Shown here in pieces: positions 11,235 through 23,414 of a stretch of 64,000 nt of DNA; positions within the stretch are counted from its first letter, which is position 1; every line of letters begins with the position of its first letter. The DNA is from Kuschelorhynchus macadamiae (taxonomy: Eukaryota; Arthropoda; Insecta; Coleoptera; Curculionidae), in NCBI GenBank assembly GCA_030620095.1, contig JAUTXW010003579.1, forward strand, positions 1-64,000, read 5' to 3'. The translations under genes and the position numbers were made by a program. The notes beneath the pieces are model-generated. The model searched no databases. It saw only the letters and a program-made list of their open reading frames with translations, and was not told where the DNA came from.

Positions 11235-11734
11235 GCAATACTAATAAAAACTGTAAATAGACATGCATTATTCTATACGTATTAAAAATTAAGATACTCA
11301 ATACATAATTCTATTTTGTATAAGAAGTTTTGCAATACCTCCCTCTCAAGTCCAATGGGTGTGAAAAGTGGATTTTAAAACCTATTATACACTGTATTTT
11401 CCTACGACTGCATTTAGGGCGTATACTTTAATTCTCTGTGTACCCTCGATTTCTTACATGACAACATATACAAATTTTTTTCACTATCGTGCTATTTGTA
11501 ATATTTATATTTAAATATGTTTAACATTATGAACTAAAATATATTCATATATTAACCTTTCAAACATATTTCACACAGTGTTTTTAGCATGTCAAGACTG
11601 TGAAATGTTAATTATTATACAGGTTTGCCCAACTTGCCTATTAGAATGGTCTGGAGAACCACTGAATATATAACTTGGAAATTTGGGCTCTAGTCATAGG
11701 TGACATAAACTTTCTTTTTAAAATATTTCAAATT
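11235..11734. other. AT-rich stretch, no gene seen
   Basis: No supported coding region or recognisable repeat, apart from AT-rich microsatellite-like patches. Confidence 0.4.
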
Positions 11735-12700
11735 TTGCGGTGTTGCTGCTTCTACTTACTAGTACTAACCGGTGGAATGTCCTATATCTGAATTTAATGA
11801 TAATATGTAGGCTTAGGTATGAAATTATGCCGGATTCAATGGCGAGTTCCGCATTGTTGAGTGGACTGCTTTTCTGTTTCTACCCCAACGACCAATCCAT
11901 TTCCAAAAAAAAAACATTTTCTAAATATTCCCGAACATTCCGAGCTAAATGCAGTAGAACACAATCCTACTGAATCTATATTTCATCATTTGGTGCACCG
12001 TTACCTAAAAAAATCAAGTTTAAATACTTAATACAGCAGGTAAAGTAAGCTGAGACAATTTTGGTCCTTAAACGATTCAAATATCTTCCTCCAATTAATG
12101 TATCTTCCATAAAGACCGATTATTTTTGCACTCTTTATACCACACCAAACATTTATCTTTTGGGGAAATTGGGTATGATTTTCACGTGTCCAATGTAGAT
12201 TTTTCCTGGGCCAATATCGACAATTATGCCTGTTAACTTTTCCATTCCAAAAAAAAAGGTGCTTCGTCAGAAAAAATTATTTGAAACATCTTGCAGGATT
12301 CGCGTTCTATCCCCATAACCCAGTATAACTAAAATTTTAAATCTTTGGGTTTGTGGTAAACCATCCATTTTTATATCAGCCAAACTAACATTGTTAAACA
12401 TATCAAGTAACTTTTTGTGTGCAGGTAAAAGCAATGTAATTAATTTTGGATATTTAACCCTTATTTTCACAAAAACTCTTGACTTTCATAAAAAGTACTC
12501 TCAATAAAAAGTATTGAGAATTTTAGGAAGAAATAAAATAAATTTTTTTTGTAACAAAAAAACAATAAACTTGGCAGCAATGCGGAACTCGCTGTTGGAT
12601 CCGGCATGATTTTATACCTAATGTACCTATTTTCATTAAATTCAGGTAAGCGGTACCTGAGATATTTTGCCGTTTCCTTACTTTTGTTACTCGCTGTATA
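11735..12700 (-). mobile_element. Decayed mariner-like element with long inverted ends
   Basis: The left flank (about 11780-11890) and the reverse complement of the right flank (about 12560-12660) share an AATTTAATGA block, an AGGTAT block and a GCCGGAT..GCGAGTTCCGCATTG block, giving imperfect inverted ends of roughly 80-110 bp. The - strand between them encodes transposase remnants: an N-terminal HTH-type segment in 12470-12267 (GLPQTQRFK...ILGYGDRTR) and a catalytic segment at about 12285-12050 with SDEAPFFF (first catalytic Asp), NGKVNRHNCRYW and INVWCGI. The later Asp motifs are lost. Frameshifts and missing segments make it inactive. Confidence 0.6.
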
Positions 12701-13638
12701 TTCTCGTATATTTTGTATTTTCCTGAACATTCTAAATTCTTTTTGCATTCTGTTCGTTATACCTAAATTAAACTGTTCCTTATACCTAAATTAAACTGAA
12801 AATGGGGATTGAAAATTGCCATTTTTTTGACCATTTGGCGGTCTTTAACTGCTAAACGACTTAACTTGGAACAAAATGGATTTTACTTTTCTATGTTAGT
12901 TTTCAAATAATCTATTTCCCACACCAATTTTCGGTTTTACAGGAGTTGCCAAAAAAAGGGGTCAATGTCAAATATAAAACAAAGAGTATTTAGAAAGAAA
13001 ATAGAAAAATACTATAATATCCAGGACATCTCATTTAGAAACCAAATGTTGCCACCGGTTTAAGGTAGAACACCGCACATTTTAAAATATTTTAAAAAGG
13101 AATTTTATGTTCTCCCATGCCGAGCGAAATTTCCAAAGTAATATTTTCACTGGATATTTAGATACTTTTGATAGGCCACCGAGTGTGGCGAACCCTGTAT
13201 AATAAATTGAGAAATGAAAATTGAAGACTTCTTTATGTATATAATTAAAGAATATCTTATAAAAAACTAGCTGTTAATTTCAATAAAAGTAATGTTTTTA
13301 TAGTATTTAATAATTCCATTTATCAATATTATATTTATTTTTCTTTCTACCTTGTACCTTATAATATTTTAGTAAGAATATAGTCCCAATTGACCAAATA
13401 TTACGAGAAAAGTTAGTGTCAAAATTATATTTGAAAAGAGTTTATTTAACTAGGTATCTAAATTAAGTAATTTTTTAGCTGCAACATCTTCTCTACAATT
13501 TGGTTTTGCAAACATATTTTAGAATCACCTTATTTGGTTTATAAAGATTTGAAACAAAGAATTCACCCATGTCACAAACATTATTATTTATATCTACAAA
13601 ATTATAAATATTTACTTCTCAAACAAATTATTTTTCAG
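12701..13638. other. Stretch upstream of the first visible FAM187-like exon
   Basis: AT-rich DNA. An AACCCTGTATA motif at about 13192-13203 looks like a mariner terminal remnant. I looked here for the missing initiator exon of the downstream gene and found no convincing ATG-to-donor candidate. Confidence 0.35.
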
Positions 13639-13912
13639 AACGGAACGACTTGTTTCTAAAATTCTGCTATGGGTATTATTCGTCTCTTTCGTGCTTTGTC
13701 AAGAGAATGATGGACCTATTGAAACAAAAGAATGCCGAGAAAGGGACAGGCTGGTAGCTTCAGACAAAGAAGATCTCTATTCATTAGTAGATGTTGTCGA
13801 GGGGCAGACTCTTATTCTTCGATGTCGATTTTGCAACGAAGAACCTAATGATGAGCCAAAAAATTGGTATAAAATAGACCAACTCGGTGTTACCAGTTCT
13901 CATGAAGTCAAG
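13639..13912 (+). CDS. FAM187-like Ig transmembrane protein, exon with signal peptide and start of Ig domain 1
   Basis: This is the first visible coding exon of the only clear host gene. The acceptor is TTATTTTTCAG, and the exon begins with the last base of a split codon. It then encodes a hydrophobic signal-peptide core (SKILLWVLFVSFVLC) and the first half of an Ig V-type domain: LILRCRFC with the B-strand Cys, then NWYKID with the core Trp. It ends in-phase before GTAACT. Across all five exons the product is about 454 residues, close to human FAM187A (~413): signal peptide, Ig1, a WTPWGPCQACG module, a Cys-rich linker, Ig2, one membrane helix and a short tail. The function of FAM187 proteins is not established. 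Topology implies a cell-surface or secretory-pathway type I membrane protein. No ATG lies in frame within the exon, so translation must start in an upstream exon that I could not place. Confidence 0.8.
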
Positions 13913-13970
13913 GTAACTTATTAAACTAATATTGTATTATGATAATTATATTTATGATAATCAAATGGTA

Positions 13971-14683
13971 CAGGTGTTTTGGGAGAAAAGGGAAATATTC
14001 TAAAGTTGTGTTTAGGAAGTCAAAACAATTAAAAAAGATTATATATTTATAGGTACGTAAATGCTTAATTTCCGAGATACAAGATATAAAATAAAATTTA
14101 AAAAAATCCGTTTTTTATTATTTAGGACACAATTATTATTATATTAATATTGTATCAAAGGGCAACTAGATATGTCAAATCAATCTAAAAGCCCTGAACT
14201 GACCTTAACATTTTAACGCCAACTTAATCAAATCAAATAAATCAAAAATCATTTAAAAAGATATGAATGTATAAAGCAATATTTTAATTATTACTCCAAA
14301 ACGATGCATCAGACGAAAAAAAAAATAAAGAAACCTTTTTCCTTTAGAACAGATTGCCAATTAAGAAAAATTTATTGATCCTAAAGAAAAGCAGTGGCGT
14401 TCAATTTTGTCCGTGAAAAATATCTCACTTTATACTGAAACTATTTAAATCATTTTTCTCTAAAAGATGCCCCTGTATATCATAATATTGCGTAACAAAT
14501 TTCAGATTGATATCTAAAACAGTTACCGAAATATTAAATAAAAACGATTTTTTTAAATTTCCTTTTACACTCTGTATCTCGAAAACTAAGCGTTTGCCGC
14601 TTATAAATGCATAATCCTTTTTGATTTTTTTTACCTTCTAAACACGTTCTTAAAATATTTCCCTTTCCTTCCGAAACACCCTG
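13971..14683. mobile_element. 713-bp MITE with mariner-type ends in intron 1
   Basis: Both ends carry long inverted repeats (about 160 bp). The left starts CAGGTGTTTTGGGAG and the right, in reverse complement, starts CAGGGTGTTTCGGAAGG; both continue through GGGAAATATT, a TTTATAxG block and GAGATACA. TA dinucleotides flank it (13969-13970 and 14684-14685), as expected for Tc1/mariner-mobilised elements. There is no coding capacity. Confidence 0.75.
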
Positions 14684-15179
14684 TATAACTAACTACAAGT
14701 TATACTTATAAATGTGCTTTCTTTTATATTCTTCAAATAAGTCTCTAAGTTTAAATACTAGATAGAAAGTTTTTAGGTTCTCTGTTCATTTTTAAAATTC
14801 ACTATATTAGATTGAAAATGATCTCGTTTCGTCTGCCAAAATTCCATACCTTAAATAAATTAAAAAATATCTTGGATGTTAACAATTTTAAAGCCTAAAT
14901 TGTGTATTATCTGAACAACTATTGAGGTAGGAAATGTGTTGTATTTTTTTCCATAGCATATGATTTTTTGGCTGCCGGATTTGTGAAATTTGTTATAAAA
15001 TATGGTAGAAAGATCTATAATATCGATGAGTCTGGGTGTTTCTCCAAAAAATTAAGTTTTCTTAAAATATATTCCACATAAAAATGCCATTCTGTTTAGT
15101 ACCTAAAGACACATAAAATCAATGTAAAAAACTTCTTATTCAATTAACCAAAAACTAAAATTTTACACAGAAATTGTAT
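14684..15179. other. Intron 1 sequence, no feature seen
   Basis: AT-rich intronic DNA of the FAM187-like gene. No gene or clear repeat boundary was found. Confidence 0.4.
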
Positions 15180-16780
15180 GTCTTTAGGTGTGATTTAGGG
15201 ATGATCGGTAACATTTTTGTAGAAATTCAACATGGTGCAACAAAATGGCGTCCTAATACAATTTTCAAAAAATCAATATAAAAACCACTTTTTCAATTAC
15301 TTTTAAATTTTCCTCAGAAATGAAGTGTGACTTAGGTGAAACTAGTAAAATATTGATACGAATCCAATATCATGGAATAAAATCGTGGCTTATTAAACTG
15401 CATGAAAAAGAATATACAAAAATTGGTAAATTTCCTTCGTTATTACTGTTTCCTACTATTGCGAATAGTGAAGTGTTATCCAATCTAGCAGTACATAGTC
15501 ATTTAGTCATCATTTTTGGGCGCCATTTCGTTTAATCATATTGTATTCCTACCAACATTTTACCAGTTTCCACCTATACCACACATAATTTTTGGTTATA
15601 ATTTAAAATATATTTAACAAGTAGTTTTTATACTGACACACCGCCATTTTGTTACGTCACGTTGAATTCGTACCGTTTGTCCTTATATCACATTTAATTT
15701 TTCTGCAAAACACAAGGTCAATTGAATAGGATTTTTTACGTTGATTTAAAAAAAATTGGCGCTCATTTTGTTCCGTATAGAGAATGCAGAATGCAGAATG
15801 AATTCGTACCGCAAGTTTTATACCACACTTAATGCTTGCAGGAAATTTGAAATTATTCTAATAAGAGCTTTTTCAGGTTGATTTTTTAAATATTTTAGTA
15901 GGCTGCTATTTTGTTTTGCTTTCTTATATTCATACCAAAATGTTACCCGTTTATTCCTATGTAGCACTTGATTTTTATGCAAAATTTGAGGTAATTGGAT
16001 AATTAGTTTTTTTAGTAATAATTTTTTAACGTTTCGCTAGGTCGCCATGTTATTCCGGCATATTGCATTTTTACAAAAAAGATTACCAGGTCATCCCCAT
16101 ATGACCCTTAATCTTTGACTGAAATTTTAATTCAATCTGATAACTAGTTTTTAAGCTGTGCCGCAAACTGATATATTTTTTACACCTAGGGAGGCTAAAA
16201 CTTGAAGATATTATGTAAAACCTGAGAGGATGATTTTTTTTCGTTTACACATTTAATTTGGTCGGCATTTTGTTCCACCATCCTAAATTAGTACCACAGT
16301 TACTTGTTCATCTCTATACGACTAATTAAGGCACACAATTTGAAATCAGTTCATTAAGTAGTTTTTCAGGCAGAAGTTTTAAATATTTTATTAAACTACT
16401 ATTTTGTTCGGACGTCCTGGATTCATACCAAAATTTCACCAGTTGATTCCTACATAATACTTGATTTTTAGTAGTTTTTTAGTAATAACTTTTTTAACAT
16501 TTCATTTGGCCGCCATTTTGTTTTGCTATATTAGATTTTTACCAAAATGTTACCTGGTCATTCCCATATGACCCTTAATTTTTGACCAAAATTTGAAGTC
16601 AGTAGAGTAAGTAGGTTTTTAGCTATGCCGCTAACAGAGAGACCGACGGAATTAAGAAAACATGTTTTTCGGCATCTCGGGACCGGGAAATGTAAAGATC
16701 TGAGAAAATCTCGGAGGGCGATTTTTTTACGATTATACTTCCCTAAAAACTGGTATATTTCCTTTTCCCGCCACTCACTT
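15180..16780. repeat. Foldback-family repeat copy with an orientation switch
   Basis: From about 15180 to 15420 the family body reads in one sense (GGTAACATTTTTGT, AACAAAATGGCG). After a central stretch containing TTCCTACTATTGCGAATAG, the reverse sense runs from about 15520 to 16750 (CGCCATTTTGTT, ACCAGTTGATTCCTA, TTACCTGGTCATTCCCATATGACCC). It closes with GACCGACGGAATTAAGAAAACATG and a shortened end motif near 16735. This is the same architecture as the complexes at 42.7-50.2 kb and 53.5-54.8 kb. There is no coding potential. Confidence 0.65.
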
Positions 16781-16819
16781 GTCAACAAACCGCCGCGCAG
16801 CCCGTTTGTTACTATGGCT

Positions 16820-17640
16820 CTCACACTCGGGGACGTAAACTTGGTATGGATCGTGTCATTTCAGAAAACCGTGTTTTTCGATCTTTCGGTGGGTATATTT
16901 CGGAAACTATTAGAGAGACGTAGATTTGCACGACTCGTTTGCAGATTTTTGGTGCCAGAGATGTGGTACCGCAAAGTCGATCAAAAAAGTCAACTTCAAT
17001 GTAACACGGTTCAGGTCGCAGTTTCTTCATTTTTTTTTGTCGAAACTTTGTGAAACGATGCCTCTACGGGTCCTACAGAACCCTATTGTTTTTGGTTGGG
17101 CTTCGAACCCGTTTCGTTATTTTACGGTTTTTCTTTCGTTTGAAAAAAGAGTATTTTGGGGAGGTTATAGCTCGAACTGGGTGCGGCCTAGCGAAATTTT
17201 GCAAGAGGCTGTTTTCATTGGAAATATCGAGGAGAACCTGAATACATCTCTGTCGGAAAAATGATCAGAATGTAGACTTATTTAAGAAAAACATGCCCAT
17301 ATTTTTGAATTTACAAAATAACTGTAAAATATATGTAGCCGCGTTTTATGAATAGAATTTTTAACAAACTATACATAAAACGTGACTGTTTGTTACTACT
17401 CTTTTTACGTAGCGATGTCGTGTTTTTTTCAGAAAAATGTGTTTTTCGAATTTTCGGAGAGCGCGTTTCGGAAAATATTAGAGATAGGCCCATTAATTTG
17501 ACTGTATTTTTGTAGGAGGCGTGTTTCTTAGAGACCAGTTTAAAAATCTATCTGTACTACATTTGGTACCGGATATGTGGTACGGAAAAGTCGACCAAAT
17601 TGCCTTGTGTATAGCAGGGTTTTCGTTAAATTTTTTCGAA
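16820..17640 (+). repeat. Two diverged direct copies of an unknown ~0.56-kb repeat
   Basis: The block around 16855-17060 (TTTCAGAAAACCGTGTTTTTCG, CGGAAACTATTAGAGA, GTGGTACCGCAAAGTCGATC) recurs around 17420-17640 (TTTCAGAAAAATGTGTTTTTCG, CGGAAAATATTAGAGA, GTGGTACGGAAAAGTCGACC). The overlapping open frames here (for example 16625-17053 and 16926-17264) run through the repeat in several frames and have no known domain. Confidence 0.5.
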
Positions 17641-20187
17641 TGTCTTCATTGGTAAATGTATCAAACCGATTTATTTGTGATCAGCAAGAAGTAACCCCTT
17701 CCATGGACTTACAATATACAGTATTACATTTAACAAACAAGTTCATTGATATCAGAAAAGCTAAACACTATAGATATTTGTATACAGCACTAGATAAAAA
17801 ATCGAACAATTCAAAACATTTTTTGTATTGAGAAGTTTTTTGATATCTACAGACTTATGAAAGTATGCATTTGTATCCAAAAAACCTGTAGGTTAAGGTG
17901 ATGTTAATAGTAAAGAGAGTCGAAACCTTACATGGCTTAGAACAAGGTAAAAACGTTAAACGTACTTATGAATAAACGATGGAAGCGTAAAAATCAAATA
18001 GGCCTGATAGTGGATTTTCAAGGGTTTCGTATTTAAGCTCGTGGGGTATTTTTTTTACCAAACAAGATATTTTTAGGTAGACCGTGAACAAATTTTGAGT
18101 TTATAACTTTAACGGTTAAACTATTGCAATTTTTTAAATTTGATAATTTAAATTCCAATTTTAACCTTTTTTGCCGCTTATATACTGCTAATAGTAATCG
18201 AAATGAATTCGACCGCAGATGGAGCATTTATTTGGCTACAAAAAGGCTCTAATAATATTTCCCTCCAACTACTCAGCAAGTGGGTGAAAATTCGATTTAA
18301 AAAAAAAAGTGCACATATCGGTCAAAAATCGATAGGTACCGATCCATATACGACGCGAAATGATAGGTGGCCTTGGCCTAGGATTATAATAAAATTTACA
18401 GAGGTATTGGACATGTCAGTTGTGATAGATGTCACGGCTGAGCTTTGGTTTATTTAAGGCAAATATTTCGCTGATATTTTGTATCGATTTATGTTTGTGC
18501 ATGTACGCGTTAAAGAGAGATATTTTTGAGAAAATCTGAAAATGGAAGGTTTTCGGAAGGGGTCTTGGAATATATACTACATATATATATATATATATAT
18601 TACATTTACGAGGTGAAGTTTGCACAAAAAACTTTATTTTTCCATAACTTTTAAACTGCTTTAATTTTTGAAATACGGTTTTAAAAATTCGATGTAACTT
18701 TTTTTTTCAAATGAGATTTTTACAGATAAATGTGTAGCATATAAATTTGTAACCGGATGTATCGGACTAGCGGACGTTTGTTAATCAAAAATAGCTGTCA
18801 AAGTTATGATAAAAGTAAAATAGGATCGAAAATAAGTGTGTAGGACTAGACTCCTAAGGCGCACACGACTAATACATGCACTCAGAGTCCACAGGAACAA
18901 CCTGACATATTACTTGTTATTACTCCTTCCTTTTATTAGGAATAGTAAAATATGATCCTATTTAGTTTCGTAAATAGTAATTTAGGAGTTACATATTTAA
19001 ACTGTATTACCTTTCCGTTTTCTAGACAAAAGTAATGATTCCTTACGAGGGAGCTTCAGGGTACTTGGGTAAAACCAATGTGTAAAAAGGCTTAACTAGA
19101 AATTCCCTCGTGAATCCTTCCCTTTGTCTACAAAAATAAATGAAAATACAATTTATAGTGACTATGTGCGAAACTAAGCAGGGCCATACGTCACTATTCC
19201 TGATGGAATAAAATATTTATAACGAGAGAATTTCATTTCATCATTTTAGGACCACCCTGTTTGGTGTAAATAGATTATTTTATCTATAAAGAGGTGAAGT
19301 AAATTTGACGTGTTTCGCACTTTTTTAAAATATTATACTAATTTTTTAAAAATATATAATCAAAAAAAATCAAGAACTTCTCTAATGACTTTCACAATTT
19401 TTCGATGTCAAAACATTTACACCAACTATTTCTGTTTACAATTTGATTGATTGCGCGTTCTTAAAATATGAGTTTTTTTTACATTTTTATACCCCTAGAA
19501 GATCTAGACTTGCAAATTTATAATTTAATTACATACACACACAGCCGCACACACCCACACACAGACATCCGTAGACACTTTTTTTCCTAAAATAAGGTTT
19601 TCGTAATATATTTTTCGAAAATGTTTGCGATTACAATAAGTCCTCTATACAGCCCATGTAGTGTATTAATAATACAATATCTGGGCTATTATGCGTAGAT
19701 GTAAAAATAAAGTAAGGTACCATATTTTAATAGAATTTTTTATACACAGGAGTTTAGATGAGTAGAGACTGTTTTAACACGTTTCAATAAAATCATTAAG
19801 AGTATTAACACCTTAAATATCATTTTGTAAAATTATTGATTATTTAAATTACCTTGGATAGTTTCTTGGATATCCGAAAAAATTTTGGCCCACAATTCTG
19901 AGATCGCAGTTTACACATTCAGGCCGCCACAAAATTAATATATCAGTTTCTATAAAAATAAAAGTAGTTTAAATATTAATGATATTTTATATACAAAAAT
20001 TATCTATGAGCCTATGTAAGCATTTTCAGTTTCATCAATTATATTAAGTATTATGAAGTTCTAAAACCGTAAAAATTTAAGTATGGCTTAAGGTATGGTT
20101 ACATTCCTCTGTTGAACAGTCAAGTTCTTGCAGTTTTATCTAAATAAACCTACTCTTTATATCATCTTAAATTCTTTCAAATTTTAG
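17641..20187. other. Remainder of intron 1
   Basis: The segment contains a short foldback-family end near 18925-18950 (CTTCCTTTTATTAGGAATAG), TA microsatellites near 18580-18600, and an ACCACCCTGTTTGG mariner-terminus-like motif near 19250. No gene is supported. Confidence 0.4.
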
Positions 20188-20380
20188 CTAGATATGAATA
20201 ATGACGTAACTGAAAACCGTGTTGCAGTTAACAATAAGCACAGCCTGATTATTAGCAAATTCTCTACGGAAGATATTGGATTCTATTATTGTGTACACTT
20301 TGTTGATAAATCCAATAAAGAAAACTTTAATTACCTCGTCGACTTCGTTCTACCAGAAAAGTCCAAAAATATAGAAAAAG
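20188..20380 (+). CDS. FAM187-like protein, exon completing Ig domain 1
   Basis: The acceptor is CAAATTTTAG and the donor GGTAAAATTG. The exon reads in phase with 13639-13912 and ends with one base of a split Gly codon. It supplies the second half of Ig domain 1, including the classic SKFSTEDIGFYYCVHF block (D-x-G-x-Y-x-C-type F-strand), which pairs with the Cys in the previous exon. The 64-bp intron that follows (20381-20444) is the shortest in the gene. Confidence 0.85.
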
Positions 20381-20444
20381 GTAAAATTGTAATAAAATAA
20401 AAGAATTTTCGAACTGGATATTATTAGATTGGTTTCCTTTGCAG

Positions 20445-20655
20445 GTAGTATAACAGACTGGTCTAAGTATCACGACAATTTTTTTGCATCAGTAAACCGT
20501 TTATTCAAGGAATCAGATGCTGCCGAGTTTGTTTATTTAAGAGACATTTTAAAAATTGACGCTGAAATGGCAACCCAATGGACGCCTTGGGGTCCATGCC
20601 AAGCTTGTGGTAGACCCCAAGGTGACGCTGTAATGACGAAAAATGGATTATGCAG
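20445..20655 (+). CDS. FAM187-like protein, exon with the WxxWGxCxxCG module
   Basis: The acceptor is TTCCTTTGCAG and the donor AGGTACTA. It completes the split Gly codon and encodes a polar linker followed by TQWTPWGPCQACGRPQG and KNGLCR. This resembles the start of a thrombospondin type 1-like module and is the most diagnostic motif for FAM187; human FAM187A has EWTPCDRCG..GEQWRIGLC at the same place. It ends with two bases of a split Arg codon, matched by the next exon. Confidence 0.85.
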
Positions 20656-21576
20656 GTACTACTAGTCTTTATTTTAATATCTCATGTTTATTAAATTCCT
20701 CAGTGTTAGATAGCTTAACTAGCATTTATAACGGTACATTATGTTCGAAAAACAACAAAAATTTTGAAAAGCGATATAGTTTATCTATTTTCTTTAATAT
20801 ATTTATATCCCACTAAATATTAACTGCCGACTAAAAAAGCTTAAGAGTTGAACCGAATTCAATAGCCATGGCAAATAAAACTTTTGGTTCAGCATATGTA
20901 ACACGAACTTTCTAATTGTGACCAATTAGAAATATTTAAAAATACTATGTTAAACTTAAAACTGACCTTTATGAGTTATACCTGGTCTAAATTTAATTAC
21001 CTTTAGTAAATAGGGATTTAGTACATAGGATATTATATAATAAGTGTTGAAAGAGGAGGTTTTTTAAAGGAGGAGGAATTTAGTTTAGACCACGCAGCGG
21101 GTCCAAATACATGTGAAGTGAAGCTTTTGAAGAAGCAGATACAGTTAGAAATTACTTCGAGTCAGAAATTTAGTAACATTGTGTCCCCGAAGCGACAATA
21201 ACCAATGAGTAGCGTATTGACATCACTGAGAGACAACAGACCAATATTTATGACATTTTGGCACAAGGGCCGTTTGACATATTCTTAGGAGATTTACGTT
21301 TACAAAAAATAGTAATAAACTTACAGTTTTCCAAAAGCCATCGGTGTTATAAAAAGGAGTGTGTATAAAGAATATACATATCTTCCTTATCTTTTCTTCT
21401 AAGAAGAAGTAATCTACCATAAAATCCTGAACTTCTGAAAGGTTCATTAGATGGTACAGCCTCAATTATCACAATATTCTGCGACCGGTAATAATTGATG
21501 CAAGTAGATATCAGATTAATTTTCTTAGTTTCGATTGGTATGTAATGTAGTCCATATATAGTCGAATGCGGTCTTA
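20656..21576. other. Intron 3, 5' part
   Basis: AT-rich intronic DNA. Purine-rich patches near 21050-21075 are not gene-like. No feature is supported. Confidence 0.4.
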
Positions 21577-23307
21577 TCGTGCGGGTCCAAAGGTCACCAA
21601 CATTATGAATCAAATCAGAAAACACAGTGAATACCAAAATGTTGTGTGATTCTTTTATCGAGCTATTAAATCTCGATGGGCTATTTATAAATATACAGGT
21701 AGAAAGAAAATAGTTTTTTTTTTATTATATTACGCAATATTATTAAGATAGCCACTTAATATTATTGTATATATTAAATGCCGAGGGACTAAATAATAAA
21801 ATTCGCTAAATATGTATTTGGTTAAATTTTTTTGGTTGGCAAAAACAAAAATACACAAAATGGCAAGCGCGTTAACAAAGTCAGAAGGCGGTTCGAATTA
21901 GTGAAACAATCAGGATATGTTCTGTTTATACAGCCACTTAACGAAAGTGAGACACTTATACAGTGTCATTTATTTAAATGCGAGCCACCCCTGTGCAAAG
22001 AAAACTTGTTTTTTGTATTGTGTAATATAATTTAATGAATCTTGCCAAACAATTTGCAATTCATCTGATGTAAGACCATCGTTCACGTGTTTTTCGTAAT
22101 ATGATTTTGCCCCAGCCCATATTAATTCTATTGCGTTAAAATGGCAGTGGTATGCGGCAGTCGTAAAACCTCATGTCCATTTTCCCGTAATATTTAATCT
22201 AGGGTATATATTGTTGGTTTTTTTAATAGATTTTGCCATTAAAAGAAGTTCTGGTTTCAGCATATTGGGTAAAGGATTTTGTTTTTGTTTTATAAACCAG
22301 TCATAAATATCACTTTTCTTCCAGGATGAAGTAGGTTGTTTATTTAATATTCTTGAATGATAAGATGCATTGTCCATAATGATTAAAGATGGAGCATCTA
22401 AATTTGGAATCAGTTGTTCTTTTAACCACTTTTGTAACAGTTCATAGTTCATATTATCATGGTAGTCCATACTTTTGGATGTTGAAGAAAACAGTAAACT
22501 TGCACCTGGGAGAAATCCTGTTGAAGAACCTGCATGCAAAATGATGAACCGTTTTCCCGTCCCACATCCCATTTTTCTCTTGACACTTTTTACAGACTCG
22601 TCCTGCCAAGATTTTGAACCACTTCCATTAGAAAATATCCAAGTCTCTAAAAATACCACTTTTCTAAATTTTGAATTAACATTTTCCGTGTATTTCTTTA
22701 AAAACTGGGTACGCTGACTTGCTATATGTGGCAACTCGCATAAAAATCTTCGATTATAGTCCTTTTTATATCGAAAACCCAACATTTTTATTAATTTTGA
22801 CAACGATTTTAGTCCAATTTCCAATATGCCTCGATTTTTTAAAGCTTCTTTTAAAACTTGAAGAGTTATGTTAGTTTTTGATGTGTATAAATCGTAAATT
22901 GCTTTACAAACACCCATTTTTACATTGTCACTTAAGTCTTCTGCCTGGCTTTCTTCGTGTACATTTCTTAATCTTCTTCGGTAGTAAATTATGCTTTTTT
23001 TATGCACAATTTTCTGCACAGTCCTTATACCGATTCCCAGAGCTTTTGCTACTGTCTCCTGGATATCGGCCGGTGAATTTTCATTTTGGTAATATTATAT
23101 TAGATTTAATACCATTTTTTTTGCTTGTGGATGCAAAAAACCCGAAAATTGTTTTCTATTACTTATTTTGTCACTGACTGGTCAATCTGACTTTGAAGTG
23201 AAATCGCTCAAAGATTTTTGCAATTGCTGGTATTCCGGATTTTATGAGAAGGATATGATTACACGTAATAAAAAGTTTGTCGTTGATAAATCGTATGACC
23301 CGCACGA
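21577..23307 (-). mobile_element. IS630/Tc1-mariner superfamily DNA transposon, TA-flanked
   Basis: The left end TCGTGCGGGTC (21577-21587) and the right end GACCCGCACGA (23297-23307) are perfect 11-bp inverted repeats. Each is flanked by TA (21575-21576 and 23308-23309), the standard Tc1/mariner target duplication. The 1.73-kb interior carries one damaged transposase on the - strand. It sits in intron 3 of the FAM187-like gene, antisense to it. Confidence 0.75.
22010..23130 (-). pseudogene. Damaged DDE transposase of the IS630/Tc1-mariner type
   Basis: The main frame (23019-22171) has an N-terminal helix-turn-helix-type region, then KVVFLETWIFSNG, GKRFIILHAGS, DYHDNMNYELLQKWL, LIIMDNASYH (second catalytic Asp) and PTSSWKK. 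In relatives the first catalytic motif reads LDETW; here the Asp codon is absent (LETW). The third acidic residue lies in a shifted frame just downstream (AIELIWA, about 22130-22110), so there is a frameshift near 22173. Additional HTH sequence continues upstream of 23019 to about 23100. Loss of the catalytic Asp plus the frameshift make it inactive. Confidence 0.75.
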
Positions 23308-23414
23308 TAACACTGCTTTTGACTATAACAATGCATTCTAAAATCAGCTTAATTTTTATTTTAGTAAGTTCAAAAGTAAAATGGTTATTGGTTATCAATT
23401 ATACTTATTTTTAG

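Noticed and set aside
16625..17264. Overlapping open frames of 142, 112 and 63 codons
   Set aside because: They run through a diverged repeat in several frames on both strands, with no domain, splice context or consistent codon signal.
20429..20446. Reading the 20429 frame as a separate gene start
   Set aside because: It begins inside the 64-bp intron; the acceptor at 20444 and matched split Gly codon show it is an internal exon.
22475..22717. 80-codon + strand open frame inside the IS630-type element
   Set aside because: Complementary to the real transposase domain on the - strand.
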